From positions 15,757,001 to 15,821,000 of the forward strand of contig NC_045127.1 in NCBI RefSeq assembly GCF_007655135.1: 64,000 nucleotides of DNA, read 5' to 3'. Below are positions 44,540 to 57,249 of the stretch, one piece after another. The DNA is from Punica granatum. Lineage: Eukaryota; Streptophyta; Magnoliopsida; Myrtales; Lythraceae. The translations under genes were made by a program, and so were the position numbers. The notes below the pieces were generated by a model. It was not told the DNA's origin and made no database searches. It worked only from the letters and a program-made list of their open reading frames with translations. How positions within the stretch are numbered: position 1 is the stretch's first letter; each line of letters begins with the position of its first letter.

Positions 44540-46586
44540 CTGTTGAATTTTCTCCCGCAGCTTCCAACAATTGTCGGTATTGTGGCCGGGTGCCCCTGAA
44601 TGGTATTCACAGCGCCGACTCTAATCCTGGCTGGTTGGGTCAAAACCAGAATTAGGTGCTATTGGTTGGATCTGTTTGCCTGCAATGAGCTGTTGGTATA
44701 TGTGGGAGAGTGGCCCCGGCAGGGGCGTAAACTGTTTACGCTGCCGAGTTTGCGTTGCGCCGCCTTGTTGACCCTGTGGGGCTGGGGCCTGTTGCGTCGG
44801 CTGAGGAGTTGTCGAAGCCGGAGGCCTGTACTGCAGGGTCTGAGGAGGAACGAGAGCGTAATGATGGACGACTTGTTGCGGATCTGATGGAAATGTTGTC
44901 GGCGGGGCCGAATAATAAACCGGCTGAGCGGGATGCCGAGATGGATAGGGCGAAGGCGGTGGAGCATACGCGGGAGTGGTAGACGGTGCAGGCGTGAAGC
45001 TCACCGAGTACTGTTGCAGCGCGTTGTGGCCCGCATTGACGGCATTGACCGATGCCTCCTTACTCCTTCTGCCGCCAGTGGGGGTGGCCGCTGAGGCAGT
45101 CTTCCTCGAGGACTCTCCTTCCCCTTTCTTTGTAAGACCCTCGATCCTCCCAAGCTTGATGCCTAGGTCAACTTGCTTTCCGGCCATAATCATCTCTGAA
45201 AACGAAGACTTGTGGCCCATAAGATGGGAATAGTAGGCCCCCTTGAGTGTCCCGTGGAACATCTATATTTGTTGCGCCTCAAAAATTGGGGGAAAGTGTT
45301 TCGCAGGTTCCAAATGCCATTTCGTGGCGTATTGCTCGAACTTCTGACCTTCCGCCATTTCCATTGTGCTCAGCTCGAGGAAAGATGGAGGCGTATCCAT
45401 GTTATATTGATACTGTTCTACGAATTTCTTAGACAGTTTGGTCCAGGAGGGGATGTTTTCTGCTTGGAGCGACATGAACCAGTTGAGGGTTGGTCCCGAC
45501 AAGCTTTCCTGGAACGTAGCGATGACGAACTGTTCATAGTCCCAGTATTGAAGCATCTTCCCACGATAGTGGCGGAGGTGGTGTCGCGGGTCTGTAGTTC
45601 CGTCGTATTTCTGGAAGTCGAGCACTTTGACCTTCGGGGGTAGCTGCATCCCCGGGAAGAGAGTCGAATCTAGATAGCTAGTATTGTGTCGGGGGTCACC
45701 AGCTTGAAGGGCTTTAATAGTCTCTTCCATCCTCTTTATTCTCCTTTCCTGCTCGGTCTCCATCTCGGGGAGGAAATTTGTGGGTGGAGCTCTAGGGGCC
45801 GCGTGGCTCGGCGTGCCCGGTTCAGAGTAAGCGATATTTATGGGAGGTGGAGCTTGGTAAGAAAGGCCGATATGGGGTTGTGGAGCTTGGTACAGGGGTG
45901 GTTCAGCAGTGTGAGCAGGAGCCTGGGCGGTTGTAGGCAGGAATATTATCGGCGGTGGGACAGCGGAAGTCGGAGTTGGGACCGACGCAGAGACCGGAAC
46001 TGGGACTGGCGTGGAGATCGGTGGGGGTACGAGCATAGGCGGTTCCAACATTGTTGCTGAGGGGACAGGAGTGACCGCCGGGAGATTAGCCGGGTGCGAG
46101 AAAGAAGGTGGTGCTGGAAGATTGTTAACCGGATGGGCCGCCGGCGCGTTCACTATCGTTGGGGCAGACGTATCTCTATTATCAGGAATCAAGGTCGGCT
46201 GGGTCCATGGGCTTGGATCGACCGCTGGCCCGTACCCAGGAGGTGGGGTGAAGCTCGAAAAAGTGCGATTTGGACCTTTGAGTAGGACCATGAGCTCGGC
46301 CATATTGGTAGCCATGGTGGCAGCCAGTTGATTGACCGTGCTTTCGAGTACTGCAATACGTGCACGATCATCAACTGCAGAAGATGGCTGCCCTCCTGAA
46401 TATGCCAAGTGTGCGCCCGAAGATGCAAGTGGCGGAAGATGAGTCGGGGAAGCTCCCCGATGTGCTGGTGGCACGCCTGTAGGGGACATGTGTGGTGGTG
46501 GCGCATGCATAGTCGGTGCTTGAGAATGAATCGGGGTGAGCGGCGTATCCTCCTCAAAATACAGCTAGTTGATTTTCTTCTGCCAT
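44540..46586 (-). pseudogene. Tat element 1 gag
   Basis: Starts MAEENQLAVF (ATG at 46586), with a 1-bp insertion in a T run near 46555, then a proline-rich N-terminus to about 45780. A coiled-coil-like stretch (EQERRIKRMEETIKALQ) follows, then the retrotransposon gag domain (about 45300-45640: YDGTTDPRHHLRHYRGKMLQ, GPTLNWFMSLQ). An in-frame TAG at 45263-45265 divides it from the continuation (FHGTLKGAYYSHLMGHKSSF, a proline/glutamine-rich linker). After a stop near 44620 comes an unusual zinc knuckle (CEYHSGAPGHNTDNC) that leads in frame toward the protease, with another TAG near 44400. Coding of the capsid is otherwise well kept. Confidence 0.85.
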
Positions 46587-46957
46587 TCTTTGCTGGAAAC
46601 GAGTGGGGTATTGGTGAGGCGCTGCCAGTTGTTAACACCTATATTCCATAAGCCTGAAAATAAAGATTCTCTTTAAAATGGATAAAGCATTGAATAATAG
46701 AGGGAATGCATGAAATGCATGAATTTTGAAAACTAATGCTGTCATTTGCATTGACTCCGAACGATCCAAAATATAATGCAAATTTTAAAAGAAATAGTCC
46801 TAAATCGATCTTCCACTGCGCCCGGGGAGCAAGCAATCATCGCCATGGAAAGCCCTAGTTCAAGGTTCTGGCAGGGGTGTCTATCCTAGGGTGTATATGG
46901 ACCCCCGCGGGCCCTTTTCCTGGACCTCTCCAAAGCGGCGTTTGCTCGTGCCAATTC

Positions 46958-48355
46958 TTAATCGCGCCTCTGTAGCTCGGCACGGGTCTGGGCGAGCTCT
47001 CTTAGTAGTTGGCGTTGATCAACAAGATGCTCGTCCTTCTTTGCGACTTCTCGATGAAGACGATCTCTTTCGGCTCTGATATGAGTGAGCTCGGCTTGAA
47101 TGGCCATATTTGGAGTGGGAGTTGCGCCGGGTGACCCGCCATCTTCGACTCGCGAAGAGTTGACGAGATCCTCGTGTGCTGTTGGACCCCATCGGTAGAA
47201 GCGAAGGATGTATTTTTCTGTAGCCTGGAAATCCCGCTCATCAAGGGTTGGATGCTCAGGGAAGTATGGACGCTCGGTAATCACAGTTCGCCACGCATCC
47301 AGGACCTGTTCGACGTTACTTTGGCGATCTGCGGGTGTCTGATCCTCCCAAAAAGTATGTTCAAATCTAATTCGCGCCGTATCCTCGGGGACCGTCTGTA
47401 AGCCATCGAGCTGCCTCACTTCTCACGCCAAAAAATAAGTGGTGGACCCCGCATGACTCATGAGTGGGACTCCATAAAAATCAGGACATCTAAAGGCCAT
47501 GGGTTTGAGTGGCATCCACGTGGCACGCCACTTGAAGCCCCTAGGTGCTATTTCACGAAAAAATTTGATCCACTCAGAGACCTTGCGTTCTTCCACACGC
47601 AGGAGGGGTAGCAATCGAGAAATAATTGACTCTGGACCATTAAAATACATAATCGAGCGCACCAGACGCATAGGGTTTGCGTGACTTTGAAGCCAAATTT
47701 GTAAAAGCGTAGGGGATCCTCTTATCCTTCGGTCGCATGTTTTCAAGACGCGGTCGAGGGACCGGATGGTCTCATTCACAAGGGCTACCTCATAACCACC
47801 CCCTCCGACCACTTGGAGGACAACGCTGGCCAAGGCCGCATCGATGAGACTATGCGAGCGAGTGAATAAGAGGGTCATAAAGATTAGCAATAGAAGAGCA
47901 TGACATAAATCCTTTCGAAGAAAATCCCCCTGGACCCTATGCGCTCGGGACTCAATAAAAAAAAGGAGTTTCTCGATTGCAATCTCCGTGCTGCCGGAGT
48001 ATGCGAGTTCAGCATCCAAACGAGTCGTAGGAACCCCGAGTAGGCGTGAGACTAGGGTTGGTCGGGCGGTGTGGAAGTTGGGCTCCATGATGCCATGGGT
48101 AACGGCAGTTCGACTAATGAGCGTTCGGTACTCCTCGATGGTCGGTGTAAGCTTAGTACCCAATATGTCAAAGACAGCCCGGTTTGGATTCCAAAATGCG
48201 ATGGTGGCTGCGAGGAAATTCCAATCAACGTGCCGAGTAGCCAGCAAAGGGATATCCCTTACGAACGCAGAAATGTAATGGCGGTCGACTGGGCGTAATG
48301 CTCTCCATATACGAGTAATCTCTTCGAGGCGCGGGCAGGAGACCGGGCGTGACAT
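46958..48355 (-). pseudogene. Tat/Ogre ORF1 protein (upstream of gag)
   Basis: 465 codons from the ATG at 48355, broken only by one in-frame TGA at 47423-47425 (after TTYFLA). The N-terminal two thirds (RHVDWNFLAATIAFWNPNRA, KLTPTIEEYRTLIS, AHRVQGDFLRKDLCHALLLL) match the plant mobile-type DUF7745 family as I remember it. The C-terminus is a coiled coil (about 46960-47080: IQAELTHIRAERDRLHREVA). The position before gag on the same strand is the defining extra ORF of Ogre-like elements; its role is not established. Best preserved gene of the element. Confidence 0.8.
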
Positions 48356-48910
48356 CCCTTACCAATATGAAAGGAAAATCGACTTAAGGCTAGTCAATAC
48401 AAATGACACCCTAATTTTGAAATTGGATGATGCATGCATGCAGAAAATAAAATGCCCACGGCTTAATGAATAGTATACATCGCACATCTCTCTCAAGAAT
48501 AGAAAAGATTCAAATTGGCGCGCAAGCCGACTCAAGAACTGTTGTTGGAGTCGGGTTGGAGGATGGCGTGGAGCTCCTGCAGAATGCATGGTTTTAATAC
48601 TACAGGGACCGTGCTATGTAAGGATGGGGGCTCCCAACTCAAGGGTGTCAATTCATTGAAATCGGGCGGGGATCTTTGGGGGCATAATCGACGGTCTAAC
48701 CGTGCGACGTACCCTTACTAGGAACCCCTATCTAACCTGTGTTTCCTAAAATCGGTCGTGGGACGCGACCCGTAGGTACCGGAAGCTAGTATGATATGCA
48801 ATGTGCGTGCGAGAAATAAAGGTGCGTAAAGTAGATAAGCGGGAAATTGCGAAAAACGATAAATAAACAAGCAAACAAAGCAAGCGGGAACGAGCCCGAA
48901 CCCTCTAAGT
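48356..48910 (-). other. Leader of Tat element 1
   Basis: About 555 bp between primer site and ORF1 with no coding signal. Confidence 0.6.
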
Positions 48911-48929
48911 GTCCCCAGTAGAGTCATCA
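48911..48929 (-). other. Putative primer binding site of Tat element 1
   Basis: Minus strand TGATGACTCTACTGGGGAC starts four bases inside the 5' LTR end. It resembles the tRNA-derived primer sites of Ogre/Tat elements (TGGCGACTC...CTGGGGAC type) as I recall them. The exact tRNA is not checked. Confidence 0.5.
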
Positions 48930-51900
48930 AGTTGTGCGCACCCGAATTTCGTCTCGTCGTGGCAAGCATGCGCGCGCCTATGTAACGCGGCTTGCGAGTG
49001 TCCACCTTCCCGAGGACGCGCGACGGACGCACGTGAGAATGATTCGCCACTTGCCATTTTACGACTCGAAGGTCGAGGGCCGGTAAGTTACCCGGGTCTA
49101 GGGGTACGGGGTACACCTAAAATGCTAAGGCAATGGTCTTTACGGAACCAAAAATTCAGAATTCGGGGGTTCTATTACGTGTGGGCCTATATCACACATG
49201 CCCTTTCGGTACTTTAGCTTGTCTAGACTTGCCATTTTAATTTAATTACCGCTTAATTAAGTTCCGCTCATCTTATGCGTTTTGACACCGTAAATTTGAA
49301 GAAACACTCATACTCACCGTATGGTTTTGGAAAAGACCGAAAATTAAATTAAATGCGCACTCAGTGTATTGGGGCATTGGACCCTGTGATCGACAGTTAG
49401 GGGCGTTGGACCCTGTATGAATCGTGTCCTAAATGATCGGGCTCGATCCGCATAACAAATAATTGTAAAAATGTAATAAGCAAGCTCAAATAAACAAACA
49501 GCGGAGTTTTGTTATCGCCGAATTTACGTGAATTAACTGATTATTAACCGAGGTATCTTGGCATACAATTCCTACCTTAAAACAAACAAAAGAAGTGATA
49601 GATAGGGCATGTAGCATCCGACATTATTTTAATAGACCCGACAGACGTGATGTCCATATTCAAGTCTCGAATGTATGGGTTGTTTTTAGATTATTCTGTA
49701 TCGTGACAATATGGCTTTTACAGATTAAGAGTATTTTCACCTAAAACCCAAAACCTAACCCTCTATTTGACTATTGCCCATGTTTGATTTAGGCCGAATT
49801 CGAGATTAATTTGTTCTTCCATGTTCTAACCCGTTCTAAACACAAACCTATATTAGAGTGACGGCAGGACAAGAACCGATAGTCATGTCCCTTGAATTGA
49901 AAAATATGTGTGTGTATGAAAAATCAAGATTACGTGGCACGTATCTCAATGCTTTTGAAATTGTGAATTTAAAAAGGGAGTGACTAACAGTTCTTGAATT
50001 GTCGATGCGATTACAGATTATTAATCGGTTCGTACAATTCATTTAAAAGAGTCAAGTGATTTAATTTAGCCAAATTTAACATCCCGGTTATCCCGTATAT
50101 AGAATTTTAGGTTAATTAGAAATTTGCCAAATGCTTTAGTCTACAGATTTCGAGCCGTCGAGATAGCCATTAGTTGATCGCCCGATAAACTCTAATTTCC
50201 GACATTATCACGTTGTATACATATAATTACAAAAATAAAATATTTAAATGGGGCACATACATTGTCGGTGGGTGATCCAAGTAGGAAAGGGTCGGATATT
50301 TTTAGAAAATGTCCAGGGGACTGAATTGAACGATTTTAAAAGAGCAGGGACTGTTTTGAAAATTCGGATGAAGTTTCGGGGACCGATTTGAAAATTCTGA
50401 AAAAATTGGGAACTTTGTAAAAATTACTGAAAAATGTCCCAGGACTTGTTTGAAACGAATTTGAAAATCTGGACTGATCTGAAAAAAAAGGCCCCAGGAC
50501 TAAACTGAAACAATTTGAAAAGTTCTTGGGGATTTTTGAAAAATTCTGGGAATTCAAGGACTGATTGAAAAATAGTAAAATGATTGGGACTTGATTGAAA
50601 ATAATTTTAGAGTTCAGGGTAGATCTAAAATAAAAATAAAAAAATAAAATGCGTCCTTGGGACTAAAATGTGACAAAACAAAAAGTTCGTAAAATTGAGT
50701 TCGGGACAAATCCGATCACCCACACCACCCAAGAACACTCATTTCACATTATATCCATGAAGCAAGCATTAATATTTATGAAAAGAGCCCTAATCATGCT
50801 ACTAAGTCGAGAATTTACCTAGTTCGGAAAGTTGAGGGGTGATTCTGTAAAAAAAAAATCGCCGAAAGAATCGGGTCGGATCGGACTGCCCGCCCGAAGG
50901 AGAAATCGCCCGGAAGAACGCTGGGCCGGACTGGAGCATTGGGCCGCCTGGCGCGTTGGGCCGAATAGATTTGGGCTGGACCTGTGAAGCAAAGGAAATG
51001 GGCCGAGGCCCGTTAGAGGACGGGCGGTCGGGATCGCCGGGAACGGCGGAGATGACGCTGCGGGTGGCGGTTCTCGCCCCTGGATGCCGCGGTGAGGGCT
51101 AGAATGGACGCCGGTGATGGTTCTGGACACTGCCGACGTTTCGCCGTGGTCGATTTGGGCCTCACCGGGGTTAAAACAGTCGGGATCGGGGAAAATTTTG
51201 CGATTTTGCGGTGACTGTTCCGACTTCGACCGATTTCAAAATTCCCCAAAACGAGAGCAAATTTCTCGTTTTCTCTCACTGTGTTCTGTTCGTGTCTGTG
51301 CGCACCCGAATTTTATCTCGTCGGGGCGCGCATGGGCGAAACCTATGCAACGCGGCTTGGGAGTGTCCACCTTCCCGAGGATGCATGATGGATACACGTG
51401 GGAAGGAATCGCCACTTACTGTTTACGACCCGTAGGTCGAGGGCCATTAAGTCGCCCGGGTCTAGGGGTATAAGGTACCCCTAAATGCTAAGGCAATGGT
51501 CATACGGAACCGGAAATTCTGAATTCGGGGGCTCTATTATGTGCGGGCCTATATCCCGCACGCCCTCTCGATACTCTAGTTTGCTAGGCTTGCCGTTTTG
51601 TTTATTTACCACGTGACTTAGGGTTGCACTTGACTCGCCCGTTTTGACACCGTAAAGTCGATGAATTGATCAAGTTGGGCCAAGGCCCCGAGAGAAAGTA
51701 GGCTTATGAGTCGTGGAGTCGGTTCACTATCTTAGCGTTATAGTTCATCAAACCGTGATGATTGATTCCCTGCGCGAACCGAGACCACGAGTATTCGAGC
51801 TTACTCATCTCTTGGTAACAATGGACCAACTTGACCGGTTCGACACTTGGACCTCTCGCTCGCCGATCGGGGATCCTTACAAATGAATGAGTGAATGTAC

Positions 51901-54167
51901 AAACAAAATCCTCGCAATGTTCTCTCGAATAATTTCAAAGTACAACTGAATAAGTAAATGGATCCCGATCGGTTTGCATTGGGCCAATATTCCACTCCGG
52001 CTCACCGAGTGTTTTAAATGACCGATAAATAAATTAAGGCAACGCGAGCTCAAGGAGCCAGGGGTCGGGTCCAATTGGACCGACGGTTTGCGGGAGAACC
52101 GATTAGCTCTCACCGTAACCGTTGGGCCGATCGAGCTCCCGGGTGATATCTAAGCACGTTTCACACATCCAATCCAAATTACCTTCCACATAGGCCACAT
52201 TTGGAGTGTGATGGTGACTCGAGACTAGATCTCATTCCACACTCGGGTTGCACGCACTCAGTGAATTAGGAGGCGTTGGACCTCGTATTCGGTGATTTGG
52301 GGTGTTAGGCCCTGTGCAACACGTAACCTATGGGTTCGGACCCGAACCGCGACAAATCAGCAAAAGCAAGTGTAAAACAGAAGAAAACTGATAAAACTGA
52401 TGAAAAACAGACAATAACTGACAATCATGGATAAATACAGACAAGTTGTATATTAGGCCGACTGTATGTGATTTAATCAGTTATTAAGCGGGGTTGGTTA
52501 GCAAACAATGTATCTAGCCTAGGCAAACAAAGAAGTGGGCAGGGATATGGTTCTAGGCCAATTACATGTGTGAATTTGTTTTAGAATTCTTATTTAGTGG
52601 GGTGTCACTGCGGCTTCACTGAATTAGCCAAACTCGTATTTTTGACTCTAGATTGGAATCTAGCATTCCACCTATCCATTATCTAGTGTTTGTTTAAGTC
52701 AAATACATGATTAATCCGGTTGTTCGTGTTTCGTAACTGAAACAAAATGTTCACCACCGAATCTACGATAGGGAGATAGAAACACCGAAAGTGAACGGAA
52801 TGGGCCATGCGAATGAGACTCGCACCTGAACGGGTTACTCTTTTCCGTCCATAGATCGAGGTGTTTCCAATTCCCTAACGCCTAGGATATCGGTGAATCA
52901 TGGAATGACGATTATGCTATTGGATAAAACGAGTGATGTTCGTATGCAAATTAAAGATCGCGTCACACGAAGAGGTCTAAAAAGGACTCGCGCGTCTCGA
53001 CTCGAGCCGCCTCAAATTGGGCCCGGACTCGAGTCATAGCACGCGAGTAGTCGCTAGATATCGATTCTACTCGTGTTACATGTCTTAGTACTTTGAAATT
53101 GTGAGTTTTTAAAGAAAAGAGCATTTTCGCCATTCCGTGAACCATCGATGCGTTTACGAATTAATAATCAATTTATCCAATTATTTAGTCCAAGTGATTT
53201 AATTAGCCGAATGATACGTCCCGTTTCTCCCATTTGTGAAATTATTCGGTGGTAGTGATCTTATATCGAAGAATTGTGGATTTGACGGATAATCTTCCAA
53301 AACTAGCTCTCCTAGGAGGCAGCTAGCACATGATCAACGATAAAAAAACGCAAAATATGAATACACTCAATTCCAAGGGACGATTCCGAAGCAACGAAGG
53401 AGACCGTCCTAAACCCGGGAAGGGTCAAAGGGCACACGGCCACCTCTCCAAGGGTTAGGCCGAGAGCTCTCCTTGACCTGACTTGGGTTATGGAGGGTCT
53501 CCTATGTCGATTCTAGCTGTACCTTGCATACATAATACATCGAGCACAATAATAACACATATTTCGGTGAAAATGGAAGGAAACCGACGCCGCCAAGATC
53601 TCGAAACACAACCGAACACACAAACGAACACATACAATATATATATATATAAAGGAATCAGTAAAACGGCGTCGATTCATGCAATGGTAAAACGCGAAAA
53701 CATGGGAACCGATCTTGGAAATATATAAACGACGTACATTTGCATGGGAATATATAAAAACTCGAACTTGCATGCATTTCGGTTTGTTAACCACCCTAAC
53801 CCCCATAACAAACAAGTATCGAAGATCCTAACTTCTCTAAGTCATAGAGGAGTTTTACCTAGCCTCAGAACACGAGGAAAGAGTTGGAGAAGTGGCAAAG
53901 GGAGTCGGGAGACTCGGCTGGAACGAACAGACCTGAACCGGTGCAGCCGGGTAGACTGGCAGACCCGACTGGCAGTCTGGCTTGTCGGGGCTGTACCGGT
54001 TGATCGGGATAGAATTTTCACGCGGGGCCAGTTTCGTTGGATTCCCAAGAGACTAAAGATCACGCCTGTGGTGGTTTCGGGAGGAGAGCATGCGTAGATT
54101 TTCCGCAAATTAAAAACAAAGTCGAGTCAGTAAAAAAGGACAGACCCAGTCGGGTCAAAACAGACCC

Positions 54168-54475
54168 GACTGGCACCCGATGAAGAAACGGCTCCACAGG
54201 AGGCTCCCGGTGATCTTTTGATGCAAGGTCGGTGGTATTGGACTCCTAACTGACTGAGGATCACGGTGATAGGTGGCTCGTAGCGAGATTCAACCCGAGC
54301 TTACCTGTACGTTCCTGCAAATTTCGGGTTAGAAAAGAAAACCAGAGGAACAAACCCGATTGGCACCCGATAAAGAAACGACTCTACGGGAGGCTCCCGG
54401 TGGTCTTTTGATGCAAGGTCGGTGGAATTGGACTCCTAACTGAATAAAGATCACGCCTGTGGTGGTTTCGTGAGG
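54168..54475. repeat. Direct repeats inside the solo LTR (about 187 bp apart)
   Basis: Two copies of GGCACCCGATxAAGAAACG, then GGAGGCTCCCGGTG, TCTTTTGATGCAAGGTCGGT and TTGGACTCCTAACTGA, at about 54171-54290 and 54364-54475. A third partial copy of the tail (AAGATCACGCCTGTGGTGGT) also occurs at about 54055. Confidence 0.8.
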
Positions 54476-54715
54476 ATTGCATGCCCATATTTTCCTGGAA
54501 GATGCAAAGAAAACCGGTAAAAACTGGAAAGATCTGAGAAGGGAGAAAGGAGAGAAATGGCGGAGGTGCATGGTTGAACGGCTCTCGGCACGCAACCACC
54601 TTGTCACGGGGGAGAGTGAGGGTCGTGAGGAACCCTTAGAAAGTGATGGCATGACTCGTCTTAGTCGTGAGATGGAGAAGACATCGAGGAAGCCCGGGAT
54701 GCACCCGTGAAACCC

Positions 54716-55195
54716 GATTCTGCTCAACTCTGGAACGCGGGGCTGGAGGGTTCCAATACAAAAACTAATCTTGGAAATGGACTTAGGAGGTCGAAAACAT
54801 GTGGGATATGAAGTTTGGTTGAGTTTGCTTAAGTCGAGAGGGAAGAACTCGCTTAGAAACCGGGAAGACGCTTAAAGGATTGTTTCTGGACAGAGCTGGA
54901 ACGAGATGCTGGGAGCTTCAAATGAAAATTCTAAGGTCGGAAATGGACTTAGGAGGTCAAAAACATGTGGGATATGAAGTTTGGTTGAGTTTGCTTAAGT
55001 CGGGAAGGAAGAACTCGCCTAGAAACCGGGAAACTCCCTAGGGACCCGATTCTGAACTGGGCTGGAACTGCATGCTGGAAGCTTCAAATGCCGAAACTAA
55101 TACCGGAAATGGACTCGGGAGGTCAAGTACGTGTAGGACATGAAGTTTGGTCAAATTTGGTTCGGGTTGAGTGGCGGTCGCCGGAAAACGGTTGA
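54716..55195. repeat. Three tandem copies of a roughly 165-bp unit inside the solo LTR
   Basis: Units start near 54716, 54881 and 55050. They share GGAAATGGACTTAGGAGGTC, ACATGTGGGATATGAAGTTT and GGTTGAGTTTGCTTAAGTCG (weaker in the third). The order of similarity suggests the first two are the younger pair. Confidence 0.82.
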
Positions 55196-57249
55196 GTTTT
55201 CCGGCAATTTTGGCCTTGAGCCGGGCTGTGCTTGGGCTGAACGAAATGTTGGAGTTTGAGAGGAATTTGAGAGAGTTTTTGAGTGAGAAAGCTAGAGAGA
55301 GAGTGCAAGAGGAGTTGTGATTAAGTTAATGACCCAATGCACTTATAAAAGCAAGCTTAATGACAAGATTAAGTGGAGTTAAGTGCAATTAAGTGGTGCT
55401 CAGGGGATCCGAATTTTTGGAGGAAAGATTAGGGTGGGAAAGTTGTCTTGAAAGGTGATGGGAGGTGATGGATGGGAGAAGGGAAGTAATGGGTGTAAGA
55501 AGATATTTTGAAAATGTGTGGTGGAGGCTCATTTGGCTTGCTTCTAGAGAAAAGCCATGGCTTGCGGCTTGGCTCGGCTCGGCTCGGCTTGGCTTGGCTA
55601 GCTCAAGGGTCCCACTTGACTAAGAGAAAAGCCGGAAGAGGCTCGAGGCTCGATTGGTCGCGCGTTCGATTTTCGTGGTTCACTTGAACAACGAATTATC
55701 AATGTGCTCGGGAATACGGTTTTAATGAGTCTAATATTGACATGTTTCTTGAAAGCAATTGCTCGGGTGACTCGGGGACTCGAAAGCCGGTTTCGCTCCG
55801 TTTGGATAATCGGAGTGAAGTTGTTCGTTTCTGTCGCTCGTTCGCGCCTCTACATGCTGTACTGCTCGTGTCACCGTGCTTTGTGCTTTGGACAGAACGG
55901 TTTACTTGTCGGCCCCGGCTGGAGATCGATATCCGGAGGCGTCCTGGGAATTCGCAAACGGGGCTTTCTTAGTGTTTCCCGAGTGTTCTGATGTGTTCGG
56001 AGACCACTGTGATCTCCGTTTGTCAAAAACGAGCCCCAAAGTCTTGCCGGGAGGCGTTTATGACCATTAAAACGTCACTCGGGAGCTCGGTATGATTTGC
56101 TTGGTCCGAGCCGATATGATTTCCTAGACCCTAGGGTTTGCTGGGAGTGGGTGGTGCAAAGCTTGGACATCAACATTTCCTTGTATGAGCTCTAAGCGCA
56201 AGATTCCGCTTGAAAGGAGCCCTTTTGTTGCCGGAATGGTACCCGGGAAGCCTAAATGGATTGTGCAATGCGATCAGGGTTTGTTTTCCCAGGCGTTGAG
56301 GTCCTTGGGATTGGTTGGCGCGGATTTCGTGCACTGACGGTTCATTAAAAGGGGCTCTGGCCACGTTTCTGTGCAAAAATAAGCCCTTTCTCCGAGTTGG
56401 GATCCACTCGGGAGACCAAGACGAACTCCGAAAGGCAGTCTAAAACTTGTTCCTTGGTCCCGGTGGTCCTTGAGTGTGTGCAGGCCTGTTTCCGGGTGCC
56501 GTTTATCTGTTTGTGAATCGGGCCTCTCGGGGGCCCCGTCAGGAAGGTGTCTATGAGAGTTCGGGGGTGTCCCGGCTTAAGCAGGATGCCTCCGAAACGC
56601 GCCCGGACGTGTCATTGGTCACTTTGGCACCGAGAGGGATTTTTAGAGTCCCACATTGGGCAACTTTCGATACTTCGGTGATTCGGTGATGAATAGTGCC
56701 ACAATGCCAGCTACTGTTGCTTCGGGGCTCGTCGTCTGTTTACTCTTTCGATTGCCCTCTCATGCTCTCCTAGTGGACCCCGCTTTTCTTTTGTTATTCA
56801 TGACTCTGTGCCCGCACGTTCGCCTCCGGTTTTCCGATCGTGAATAGTGTCCCGAGCTTTGGTCGGAAGTCCTTTGTCGGAGCCGGTGGACCAAAATGGG
56901 GTGCTGACAGTGTCCATCCGAATTGTTTTTCTGTCCATTTAATTGCAATCTCTTCCCCTTTTCCGTTAAGATTTCGGCCGATTTTGGAGAAAATCGCAGA
57001 AATTCGCGATTTGGGGGTTCTAGGCCGGCGGGGATCGCGGGCAGCCGGTGAACGCTGCTCGGCCTGCCCGAACACTTTTCTTTTTTTTCTTTTTTTTTCT
57101 GGGCCGGTGGGGATCACGGGCAGCCGGTGAGCGCTGTCCGGCCCTACCCGGTTTGCCTTAATATTTTTTTTTTTAAGAAAAGGTGATAAATTGGGAAATG
57201 ACAATTTTGCCACCCCCCGGAGCCGATGGACCGAAATTGGGTGCTGACA

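Larger units (their letters stand above)
51297..56909 (-). mobile_element. 5.6-kb solo LTR of a related Tat-type family, nested
   Basis: Starts TGTGCGCACCCGAATTTTAT and ends GGGGTGCTGACA on the plus strand, the same terminal style as the host element. It is flanked by the perfect 5-bp repeat GTGTC (51292-51296 and 56910-56914). After it the host LTR resumes exactly where it left off (CATCCGAATTGTTTTTCTGT). No gag or pol sequence and no second copy of its start lies inside, so it is best read as a solo LTR from recombination between two LTRs of 5613 bp. The interior shares only the first 300 bp or so and the last bases with the host LTR. Short frames within show no domains. Confidence 0.87.
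34035..57249 (-). mobile_element. Tat/Ogre-type Ty3/gypsy retrotransposon, nearly full length, degenerate
   Basis: A 23.2-kb element on the minus strand (about 17.6 kb without the nested solo LTR). Its LTRs start TGTCAGCACCC and end GCGCACA when read on the minus strand. Order from the 5' end: LTR, primer site, ORF1, gag, protease, reverse transcriptase, first RNase H, second (archaeal-type) RNase H, integrase, minisatellite, polypurine tract, LTR. The extra ORF before gag and the second RNase H before integrase are diagnostic of the Tat/Ogre lineage. Flanks CCAGC (34030-34034) and CCAGA (57250-57254) look like a target duplication with one change. All genes carry stops or frameshifts. Confidence 0.93.
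48933..57249 (-). repeat. Tat element 1, 5' LTR, interrupted by a solo LTR
   Basis: The LTR occupies 48933-51296 and 56915-57249, with a foreign insert 51297-56909 and its 5-bp duplication between. Relative to the 3' LTR it lacks about 130 bp at 49308 (counterpart about 34409-34540); the same bases are present in the element 2 LTR, so this is a deletion here. Divergence from the 3' LTR looks above 10 percent in the first 120 bp. Confidence 0.9.

Noticed and set aside
53483..54727. Frames of 70-132 residues in the solo LTR
   Set aside because: No similarity to gag, pol or host proteins; two of them overlap internal direct repeats.
51297..56909. Interpretation as a non-autonomous LARD or TRIM element
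   Set aside because: The start sequence occurs only once inside the target duplication, so there is no second LTR; a solo LTR fits better.
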